Shown in pieces: positions 1-5,385 of a DNA stretch of 16,804 nt. The position numbers were made by a program, and so were the translations under genes. This DNA is from JAGRMG01 sp047975215. GTDB taxonomy: Bacteria; Pseudomonadota; Alphaproteobacteria; Rhodobacterales; Rhodobacteraceae. Positions within the stretch are counted from its first letter, which is position 1. The number at the start of each line of letters is the position of its first letter. The notes under the pieces were generated by a model, which saw only the letters and a list, made by a program, of their open reading frames with translations, had not been told where the DNA came from and made no database searches. The stretch is taken from assembly GCA_047975215.1 (NCBI GenBank), contig JBKEDD010000079.1:1-16804 (forward strand). Reading direction: 5' to 3'.

Positions 1-10
1 CCCCCCGGCC

Positions 11-56
11 GGGGGGCGCTGCCCCCCGGAACCCCCCGGAGTACTTGCGACCAGAA
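11..56 (+). repeat. G/C-tract hairpin repeat, copy 1 (Rhodobacterales-type intergenic element)
   Basis: A hairpin GGGGGG-CGCTG-CCCCCC (11-27) is followed by a tail at 32-56 that reads CCCCCCGGAGTACTTGCG and then ACCAGAA. The same hairpin and tail recur in inverted orientation at 9819-9876, with the 25-nt tail matching at 21 positions. Positions 1-16 just before it are a perfect 16-bp palindrome (CCCCCCGG/CCGGGGGG). Seen along trpS transcription (minus strand), the order is stop codon, tail, hairpin, the same order found after the gene at 8755-9798. A terminator or processed 3' element is plausible. The element may continue left of the window. Confidence 0.7.
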
Positions 57-71
57 AGAAGCCGGCATCCG

Positions 72-112
72 GGCCTGTACCGTGGCCTGTACGGGGGCCT
101 GTACGGGGGCCT
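72..112. repeat. 12-bp tandem repeat, about 3.4 copies
   Basis: Units are GGCCTGTACCGT (72-83), GGCCTGTACGGG (84-95), GGCCTGTACGGG (96-107) and a partial GGCCT (108-112). Two copies are identical and the first differs at two positions. The array sits between the trpS stop codon and the G/C hairpin repeat, in DNA with no recognisable gene. The unit length is a multiple of three, but no supported reading frame runs through it. Confidence 0.8.
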
Positions 113-127
113 TGCCTCGCGGGCGGG

Positions 128-1159
128 TCAGGCCGGGAACGGCCCGACCATGCCCATGATGTCATAGGTGGCGCGCAGGATCGGGGCGGTGATCTCGCGG
201 GCGCGTGCAGCGCCGCGCGCCAGGATGCGGTCGATCTCGTCCTGGTTGTCCATCAGGCGGGCCATCTCGGCCGAGATCGGGGCCAGGCGCGCCACCGCCA
301 GGTCGGCCAGCTTCGGCTTGAAATCGGAGAACGGCCGGCCGCCATATTCGCCCAGCACCTGCTCAACCGTCCGATCGGCGAGGGCTGCGTAGATGTTGAC
401 CAGATTGCGGGCCTCCGCGCGCCCTTCCAGCCCCTTGGCATCCGAGGGCAGCGGTTCGGAATCGGTCCTGGCGCGTCGGATCTTGCGGGCGATGGTGTCG
501 GCGTCGTCGGTCATGTTGATCCGGCTCAGGTCGGACGGGTCGGATTTCGACATTTTGCGGGTGCCGTCGCGCAGGGACATGACGCGGGTCGCGGCGCCTT
601 CGATCACCGGTTCGGTAAGGGGAAAGAACTCGACCCCGTAGTCGTGGTTGAACTTCGCGGCGATGTCGCGGGTCAGTTCGAGGTGCTGCTTCTGATCCTC
701 GCCCACCGGTACATGGGTGGCGTGATAGACCAGGATGTCGGCGGCCATCAGCGACGGGTAGGCGAACAGGCCGAGGCTCGAGGCTTCGGCGTTCTTGCCC
801 GATTTCTCCTTCCACTGGGTCATCCGCCCCATCCAGCCCATGCGGGCGACGCAGTTGAACACCCAGGCGAGCTGGGCGTGTTCGGGCACCTGGGACTGGT
901 TGATGAGGATGGATTTTTCCGGGTCGATGCCCGCGGCGATGAAGCCTGCGCACAACTCGCGCGTGGCATGGCGCAGATCGCCCGGATCCTGCCAGACGGT
1001 GATGGCGTGCAGGTCTACCATGCAGTAGACGGTCTGAAAGGCGCCCTGCTCCTGCATGTCGACGAAACGCTTGAGCGCACCGAGGTAGTTGCCCAGATGC
1101 AGGTTGCCCGACGGCTGGATGCCGGAGAATACCCGCGGCGTGAACTTCGGTTCGGTCAT
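128..1159 (-). CDS. trpS: Tryptophanyl-tRNA synthetase
   Basis: Class I aminoacyl-tRNA synthetase that charges tRNA-Trp with tryptophan using ATP, in the cytoplasm. The 343-residue length fits bacterial TrpS. The class I signatures are visible: the HIGH-like motif is PSGNLHLGNY with HLGN at residues 21-24, and KMSKS is exact at 202-206. The Trp-binding core region around VPVGEDQKQHLELTRDIA (about 150-167) is also family-typical. The ATG start (complement of 1157-1159) gives the normal short N-terminus before the HLGN motif and has a GGGAG-like ribosome site upstream. It is divergent from the rhomboid-like gene across about 104 bp. From memory, trpS commonly lies near murJ in alphaproteobacteria, as here; that is recall, not shown by the window. 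Confidence 0.97.
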   Translation of the reverse strand: MTEPKFTPRVFSGIQPSGNLHLGNYLGALKRFVDMQEQGAFQTVYCMVDLHAITVWQDPGDLRHATRELCAGFIAAGIDPEKSILINQSQVPEHAQLAWVFNCVARMGWMGRMTQWKEKSGKNAEASSLGLFAYPSLMAADILVYHATHVPVGEDQKQHLELTRDIAAKFNHDYGVEFFPLTEPVIEGAATRVMSLRDGTRKMSKSDPSDLSRINMTDDADTIARKIRRARTDSEPLPSDAKGLEGRAEARNLVNIYAALADRTVEQVLGEYGGRPFSDFKPKLADLAVARLAPISAEMARLMDNQDEIDRILARGAARAREITAPILRATYDIMGMVGPFPA

Positions 1160-1263
1160 GCAGGGAAACTCCCGTCTGGAAAAATCGGCCCCGTTCGCTT
1201 ACCCATGGGGCCGGAGATCGTCAACAGGCGCCACGAAGAAGCGCCCGCAGGAGCAATCGAGCC

Positions 1264-1950
1264 ATGACCAGCCAGCCCCCGGCAGCCGCCGTCAACCCCC
1301 TGCCGCCGGCGGTGGTGGCGCTGTTTCTCGCGATCATCGGGACAGAGGTGGCGTTCAGCCTCGGCGCACGCGGCATGATCGGGGGCCCGGAGGCGGTGGG
1401 CTGGCGGCTGGCGGCAATCCAGGCTTACGCGTTTTCCGGCGATATCTTCGACTGGATGTGGCAGAACGGGCGCTGGCCGGTCGAGCACCTGATCCGGTTC
1501 GTGAGCTATCCCTTCGTTCATACCTCGTTCACGCACGCGCTGTTCGTGGGCGTCTTCCTGCTGGCCATGGGCAAGATGGTGGCCGAAGTGTTCGGGGCGG
1601 CCGCGATGCTGGCGATGTTCCTGGTGTCGGGTATCGGCGGCGCGCTGGCCTATGCGCTGCTGCTGAACGATCCGATGCCGCTGGTCGGAGGGTTTCCGGC
1701 CGTGTACGGGCTGATCGGGGGATTCACCTTTCTGCTGATGAACTCGCTGGCGCGGGTGGGGGCGAACCAGGCGCGGGCGTTCATGCTGATCGCCTTCCTG
1801 ATGGGGTTCCAGTTGCTGTTCGGGCTGCTGTTCGGCGGCAGCCGCGACTGGGTCGCCGATCTCGGCGGCTTCGTCACCGGCTTTGCGATGTCCTATCTCG
1901 TCGCGCCGGGGGGGTGGGCGCGGCTTCGCGCACGGATCCGGCACGACTGA
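1264..1950 (+). CDS. Rhomboid-fold membrane protein, catalytically inactive (pseudo-rhomboid)
   Basis: A 228-residue integral membrane protein with about six hydrophobic segments (roughly residues 13-35, 86-104, 109-130, 140-160, 170-191 and 196-213), matching the basic six-helix rhomboid fold. The loop and helix that normally carry GASG(A) before helix 4 read VGGFPAVYGLIGG (141-153), which places Phe144 at the catalytic Ser. The helix 6 AHLGG motif reads VADLGG (197-202), placing Asp199 at the catalytic His. The HxxxxHxxxN motif of helix 2 reads H86 TSFT H91 ALF V95, so the oxyanion Asn is replaced by Val. The fold is therefore recognisable but the protease site is gone. The ATG at 1264 follows a CAGGAG ribosome site. 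The role is unknown; inactive rhomboids elsewhere act as membrane-protein chaperones or trafficking factors. Convergent with murJ. Confidence 0.85.
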   Translation: MTSQPPAAAVNPLPPAVVALFLAIIGTEVAFSLGARGMIGGPEAVGWRLAAIQAYAFSGDIFDWMWQNGRWPVEHLIRFVSYPFVHTSFTHALFVGVFLLAMGKMVAEVFGAAAMLAMFLVSGIGGALAYALLLNDPMPLVGGFPAVYGLIGGFTFLLMNSLARVGANQARAFMLIAFLMGFQLLFGLLFGGSRDWVADLGGFVTGFAMSYLVAPGGWARLRARIRHD

Positions 1951-2011
1951 ACGCGCCCCGGATTTCGCCGCGAACTTGTCGAGAGAGCCGAAGTGCCGGA
2001 TGCCCGGGCGG

Positions 2012-2026
2012 GCCGGTCAGCCCGGC
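2012..2026. terminator. Possible small bidirectional hairpin between convergent genes
   Basis: GCCGG-TCAGC-CCGGC forms a 5-bp stem with a 5-nt loop in the 75-bp gap between the rhomboid-like gene and murJ, touching the murJ stop codon. There is no T-run on either strand. Only the position between two convergent stop codons suggests termination. Confidence 0.25.
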
Positions 2027-3570
2027 TATCCGCGCCGGCGCAACGCGGTGCGGAATTCGGACAGCCGGAAGGCACCGATCGCCTGGCCGACGCCGAAATA
2101 GACCACCACGCCCAGAACGACCAGCGCCATGAGCGCCGGGTAGCGCCAGCCCGGAGCGGCGAGCCAGCCGCCAAGCGCCGCCGCCGCCAGCCACAACGCC
2201 GCGCCCATCGCCGCGGCGGCGGCGCAGATCCGCCAGATGCGGGCGCGGAACCGGGCATCGAGCCGGGCGACCTCGCCCATCGGCCTTGCGCCGCGGGCCA
2301 GCAGCAGCACCATGAACCAGCCTGCCGCCGTGGTGGCGATGGCCGGCGCGATCCAGCCCAGAAGCGGCGCCAGACCGATGGCGGCGGCGGCGTTCACGAC
2401 CATTGCGGCCAGCGCATAGCGAAACGGTGTCCTTGTATCCTCGCGGGCAAAGAACAGCGGTTGCAGAATCTTCTGCAGCACGAAGGCGGGCAGACCCAGC
2501 CCGTAGACCGCCACCGCCAGCGCGATGGCGACGCTGTCGGTGGCGGTGGTGGCGCCACGCTGGAACAGCACCGACACGAGCGGCAGCGGGATCACCACCA
2601 GCGCCACCGCCGCCGGCACCGTCAGCGCCAGCGCCACCTCGGCGGCCCGGGAAAGCGCGGCGCGCCCGCCGGCATCGTCCATCGCCGCCAGGCGCCGCGA
2701 CAGGTCCGGCAGCAGCACCACGCCGATGGCGATGCCGACAACGCCCAGCGGCAGCTGGTACAGGCGGTCCGCGGCGTAAAGCCACCCGACGGCGCGGTCG
2801 AAAAAGCTGGCGACCTGCTGGCCAACCAGCAGATTGACCTGCATGACGCCGCCGGCCAGCGCGGCGGGGACGGCGACCCTGACCAGCCGCCCGAGGTCGG
2901 GCGACAGGCGCGGGCGGCGCGGGCGCAGCCGGAAGCCGGCGCGCGACGCGGCGATCCAGACCAGCGCCAGCTGCGCCACCCCGGCCGCCGGAATGGTCCA
3001 GATCAGGGCGCGGGCGACATCGCCGCCCATGCTCGCCGCGGCGGCCATGGCCGCGATCACCATCGCGTTGAGCAGCACCGGCGCGGCGGCGGCGGCGGCA
3101 AAGCGGCCGGTGGCGTTCAACACCCCCGACAGCAGGGCGGCCAGCGAGATGAACAACACGTAGGGAAAGGCGATGCGCGCGAACTCGACGGCAAGCGGGA
3201 ACTGCGGCTGCCCGGCGAAACCGCTGGCCAGCCCGAGAATCAGCCAGGGCATCGCCGCCTGCGCCAGCAGCGTCAGAACGATCAGCACGCTGGCAAGGCC
3301 GGCAAAGGCCTCTTCTGCGAACGCGCGCGCGCCTTCGTCCCGTTCCAGTTTCTTCGAGAACATGGGGATGAAGGCCATGTTGAACGCGCCCTCGGCAAAG
3401 AAGCGGCGAAACATGTTGGGCAGGCGAAAGGCGACGACATAGGCCTCGTAGGCCGGGCCGGTGCCGAGAAAGGCCAGGATCATCGCGTCGCGCACGAAAC
3501 CCAGCACGCGGCTGGCCAGGGTCCAGACCCCGACCGTCAGGAAACCCGACATCAGGCGGATCGGCTTCAT
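2026..3570 (-). CDS. murJ: Lipid II flippase MurJ (MviN family)
   Basis: Inner-membrane flippase of the MOP superfamily that moves lipid II, the peptidoglycan precursor, to the outer leaflet. The 514 residues are predominantly hydrophobic and consistent with 14 transmembrane helices. Family hallmarks are clear: ASRVLGFVRD (19-28), LPNMFRRFFAEGAFNMAFIP (50-69) and ADRLYQLPLGVVGIAIG (267-283) running into LLPDLSR. Arg269 sits where E. coli MurJ has its essential central-cavity arginine; the acidic residue three positions later in E. coli is Gln272 here, judged from memory of the E. coli numbering. The ATG at 3568-3570 gives the standard short N-terminus before helix 1. The gene is 245 bp downstream of the PACE gene on the same strand and is expected to be essential. 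Confidence 0.95.
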   Translation of the reverse strand: MKPIRLMSGFLTVGVWTLASRVLGFVRDAMILAFLGTGPAYEAYVVAFRLPNMFRRFFAEGAFNMAFIPMFSKKLERDEGARAFAEEAFAGLASVLIVLTLLAQAAMPWLILGLASGFAGQPQFPLAVEFARIAFPYVLFISLAALLSGVLNATGRFAAAAAAPVLLNAMVIAAMAAAASMGGDVARALIWTIPAAGVAQLALVWIAASRAGFRLRPRRPRLSPDLGRLVRVAVPAALAGGVMQVNLLVGQQVASFFDRAVGWLYAADRLYQLPLGVVGIAIGVVLLPDLSRRLAAMDDAGGRAALSRAAEVALALTVPAAVALVVIPLPLVSVLFQRGATTATDSVAIALAVAVYGLGLPAFVLQKILQPLFFAREDTRTPFRYALAAMVVNAAAAIGLAPLLGWIAPAIATTAAGWFMVLLLARGARPMGEVARLDARFRARIWRICAAAAAMGAALWLAAAALGGWLAAPGWRYPALMALVVLGVVVYFGVGQAIGAFRLSEFRTALRRRG

Positions 3571-3815
3571 CTTTGCGTCCGGGGCTGGGGGATCGGCACG
3601 GGGGGGCCTTTTCGTGGTCTCGCGGCACCGGCTTACCCGGTTCCGGCGCGGCGCGAAAGGGCGTGCGGGGTTTCGGGTGGCGCGGGCATGTCGCGTTCAA
3701 CCAAATTCATCCGCCCGGCCAAACGCGCTGCTTGTCCCGAAAACGCTGCCCCGGCCCGGTGGGTGAACGTCCGAAACCGGAAACACGCGACGCGTTCATG
3801 TTCGCGCGGGCGCGA
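3571..3815. other. Intergenic region between the PACE gene and murJ
   Basis: 245 bp lie upstream of murJ and downstream of the PACE stop codon. I find no convincing gene. On the minus strand a TTGAAC hexamer (complement of 3695-3700) could be a -35 box, but no matching -10 lies 16-18 bp away. A 5-bp hairpin ACCGG-CTTAC-CCGGT is present near 3627-3641. Short frames on either strand have no ribosome site or recognisable sequence. It presumably holds the murJ promoter. Confidence 0.4.
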
Positions 3816-4226
3816 TCAGCGGATGGGGAACAGCCAGTCGTAGGCCCAGTTGAAGAAGAAGGCGTAAATCACGAAGAACATGGCAAAGCCCACGTTTATC
3901 AGAAAGGCGGCGAAAAGGCTGATGTCGAGATACCAGGCTATGAAGGGCATGAGCACCGCCAGGAGGCCGATCTCGAACAGGATCGCGTGCAAGGCCCGGA
4001 TCGCCATGGTCTTGCGGCTGTGCCCGGAGATGCGCTGCATGGCGTGATCGAAGATCAGGTTGTAGAGATAGTTCCAGGCCATCGCGACAAGCGCGCTGAG
4101 AAGGCTGACGATGCCTATGTCGCGCATCGCCATGTCGAACGCCCAGGCGCCCAGCGGCGTGATCAGCGCCAGGGCGAGGATTTCGAAACTGACGGCGTGG
4201 CGGATGCGGTCGGCCGTGCTGCGCAT
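3816..4226 (-). CDS. PACE-family efflux transporter (chlorhexidine/biocide type)
   Basis: A 136-residue, four-helix inner-membrane protein of the Proteobacterial Antimicrobial Compound Efflux family, built from two bacterial transmembrane pair repeats. Both copies of the paired motifs are intact: RIRHAVSFE (7-15, with the conserved Glu15), WNYLYNLIFD (51-60), RALHAILFE (77-85) and FFNWAYD (124-130). The length is close to that of AceI (about 144 residues). A start at Met40 of the longer open frame is chosen because family members begin just before the RxxHxxxFE motif; the longer version would need a TTG overlapping the tetR stop and adds an unconserved Pro-rich extension. It lies 113 bp downstream of the TetR gene, so TetR control is likely but inferred. 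The substrate cannot be read from sequence. Confidence 0.9.
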   Translation of the reverse strand: MRSTADRIRHAVSFEILALALITPLGAWAFDMAMRDIGIVSLLSALVAMAWNYLYNLIFDHAMQRISGHSRKTMAIRALHAILFEIGLLAVLMPFIAWYLDISLFAAFLINVGFAMFFVIYAFFFNWAYDWLFPIR

Positions 4227-4339
4227 GGTATTGCCCGATGGTGCGGTCGGGTCGTCCCGAACAGTTTGGCCCGGCTGGGGGAGGTCGTCCTCGCCCGGAG
4301 GCAGATAGACCGGGACACCGGGCCGATCAAGCGCGGCGT

Positions 4340-4981
4340 TCAACCGGACCCGCCCGGTGGTATCGCGGCGCCGTCCGCGGGCCGTTCAGGCGTTCTCGGG
4401 GCGAACCCGTCCACCATCGCGCCAATCAGCCGCATGCCTTCGCCGGTCAGGTCGAAGCTGCGGTTTTCCAGCGACCATCTCACCGCAAGCCCTTGCATTG
4501 CCGCCAGGATCAGGGCGGCGGCATCGGCCGGTGCCACATCGGCCCGAATCCCGCCCGTGGCCCGCCCCCGGTCCACCAGCGCGGCAAAGGCGGCGCGGCG
4601 GTCGGCCATGCCGCGTTCGAAATACGCGCGCATCGCCTCGTTTGCCACATGAAGCTCGCGCGAGAACAGGATCGCGGGTATCGCCGGTGTCCGCGCGATA
4701 TGGTCGAGATGCCGCCGGATCATCTCGGCGAGCATGTCGAGCGGATCGCCGTTTGCCGGCAGGGTCTCTTCCGTGAGATGGCGCACCACCGTTTCACCCA
4801 CGCTGCGCCAGATGTCGGACTTGGTGGGGAAGTGCCGGAAAACCGCCGGCTGGCTTATGCCCACCGCCTCGGCCAGGTGCCGCGCGGTCACGCGATCGGG
4901 GCCGATCTCGGCCGCCAGCCGGATCGCCGCCTCGACGATCTCGGACTTGCGGTCGGCGGCGGATTTCCGGATCCGGGCCAT
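4340..4981 (-). CDS. TetR/AcrR-family transcriptional regulator
   Basis: A 213-residue one-component repressor. The N-terminal TetR DNA-binding domain covers about residues 10-58, with the helix-turn-helix VTARHLAEAVGISQPAVFRHF (31-51) followed by PTKSDIW. The C-terminal half (about 70-195) is an all-helical ligand/dimer domain with no family-specific motif I can name; the last 15 residues are Pro/Gly-rich and probably disordered. The gene precedes the PACE efflux gene on the same strand, which suggests that it senses a compound exported by that pump and controls the pair. It diverges from the leu leader and leuA across about 240 bp. An imperfect AT-rich dyad at 5103-5118 is a candidate operator. 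Confidence 0.9.
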   Translation of the reverse strand: MARIRKSAADRKSEIVEAAIRLAAEIGPDRVTARHLAEAVGISQPAVFRHFPTKSDIWRSVGETVVRHLTEETLPANGDPLDMLAEMIRRHLDHIARTPAIPAILFSRELHVANEAMRAYFERGMADRRAAFAALVDRGRATGGIRADVAPADAAALILAAMQGLAVRWSLENRSFDLTGEGMRLIGAMVDGFAPRTPERPADGAAIPPGGSG

Positions 4982-5102
4982 CGGGCGCTAAAGCACGTCG
5001 CGAACCGGCAAGGCGCAACTCATCGCAGCCCTGCCAAGGGTGGGAACCACCCAAAGAGCCCACCCGAACGCGCATTCAGGCCGCATCGCCCGACTCTCCC
5101 GC

Positions 5103-5118
5103 TAATGACCTGTTACTA
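5103..5118. promoter_or_regulatory. Candidate TetR-type operator dyad
   Basis: TAATGAC-CT-GTTACTA is an imperfect inverted repeat, with 5 of 7 arm positions complementary. It contains the odd palindrome GTTACTAAC (5112-5120) and is one of the few AT-rich patches in this stretch. It lies about 122 bp upstream of the tetR start codon and directly upstream of a TTGATA hexamer on the plus strand. Regulator binding is inference only. Confidence 0.35.
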
Positions 5119-5120
5119 AC

Positions 5121-5150
5121 TTGATATCGTGTCTGCCGACGCCCTGTAAA
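5121..5150 (+). promoter_or_regulatory. Alternative plus-strand promoter-like sequence
   Basis: TTGATA (5121-5126, 5 of 6 to TTGACA) and TGTAAA (5145-5150, 4 of 6 to TATAAT) are separated by 18 bp. If used, it would give the leu transcript an untranslated 5' region of about 65 nt before the leader peptide. It competes with the better placed promoter at 5186-5214. Confidence 0.3.
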
Positions 5151-5185
5151 GCCGCCCGGCGAAGACGGCTCGGCGAAATTCCGGC

Positions 5186-5214
5186 TTTTCAATCCCGTGG
5201 GCCGGTCCTATAGT
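5186..5214 (+). promoter_or_regulatory. Probable leu leader/leuA promoter
   Basis: TTTTCA (5186-5191, 4 of 6 to TTGACA) and TATAGT (5209-5214, 5 of 6 to TATAAT) lie 17 bp apart. Transcription should start 6-9 nt beyond the -10 box, at about 5221-5223, which is the ATG of the leader peptide. The leader mRNA would then have essentially no 5' untranslated region. Confidence 0.6.
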
Positions 5215-5222
5215 CCGCGATC

Positions 5223-5306
5223 ATGACACGCTACGCACATATGTCCTGCCCGACCGCCTCGCGCGGCGCGGCGCTGCGTGGCCTGCTGATCCTAATCCGC
5301 CTCTGA
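5223..5306 (+). CDS. leu operon leader peptide (leucine-rich, probably leaderless)
   Basis: A 27-codon frame whose last ten residues read LRGLLILIRL, with Leu at 18, 21, 22, 24 and 27 and Ile at 23 and 25, just upstream of leuA. Leu codons fall at 5274, 5283, 5286, 5292 (CTA, expected to be rare in such GC-rich DNA) and 5301. The TGA stop at 5304-5306 is embedded in the 5' arm of the hairpin at 5300-5335. There is no Shine-Dalgarno sequence before the ATG, and the promoter at 5186-5214 predicts a start site at or next to it, so translation may begin on a leaderless mRNA as known for rhizobial trpL. An internal ATG at 5241 would give a 21-residue version. It could be called leuL by analogy. 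Its presumed role is to sense charged tRNA-Leu. Confidence 0.7.
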   Translation: MTRYAHMSCPTASRGAALRGLLILIRL

Positions 5307-5335
5307 GCGTGCCGTCCGGCGCGCCCGCTCAGAGG
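5300..5335 (+). promoter_or_regulatory. leu leader hairpin (putative attenuator / SD-sequestering stem)
   Basis: CCTCTGAGCG (5300-5309) and CGCTCAGAGG (5326-5335) are perfect complements, giving a 10-bp stem with a 16-nt loop. The 5' arm contains the last leader codon and the stop codon; the 3' arm overlaps the first half of AGGAGG (5333-5338). No T-run follows, so this is not a textbook intrinsic terminator. Alternative pairings exist: GGCGCGC (5318-5324) with GCGCGCC (5345-5351), and TCCTAA (5290-5295) with TTAGGA (5360-5365). The first of these would disrupt the stem or form a pseudoknot. Confidence 0.65.
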
Positions 5336-5342
5336 AGGACGC

Positions 5343-5363
5343 ATGCGCGCCGATTGGCCTTAG
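5343..5363 (+). CDS. Six-codon minicistron with strong ribosome-binding site, upstream of leuA
   Basis: ATG CGC GCC GAT TGG CCT TAG encodes MRADWP. A consensus AGGAGG (5333-5338) stands 4 nt before its ATG, the strongest ribosome site in this region, whereas leuA 22 nt downstream of the stop has only a weak purine stretch. Half of the AGGAGG lies in the stem of the attenuator hairpin. It may feed ribosomes to leuA by termination and reinitiation, or the site may simply assist leuA loading. The peptide itself probably has no function. Confidence 0.4.
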   Translation: MRADWP

Positions 5364-5385
5364 GACAGACAAGAAAGACACCGAC

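Noticed and set aside
1993..3843. Very long plus-strand open frame (616 codons) opposite murJ, and a similar minus-strand frame at 1874-3700
   Set aside because: Both are Arg/Gly/Pro/Ala-rich shadows caused by GC-rich codon bias; murJ in this stretch has full family motifs and the right length.
3689..3843. 51-codon plus-strand frame between murJ and the PACE gene
   Set aside because: It runs into the PACE 3' end, has no ribosome site and is basic low-complexity sequence.
4227..4343. N-terminal extension of the PACE protein from a TTG overlapping the tetR stop
   Set aside because: The added 39 residues are Pro-rich and unlike the family, whose members begin just before the RxxHxxxFE motif.
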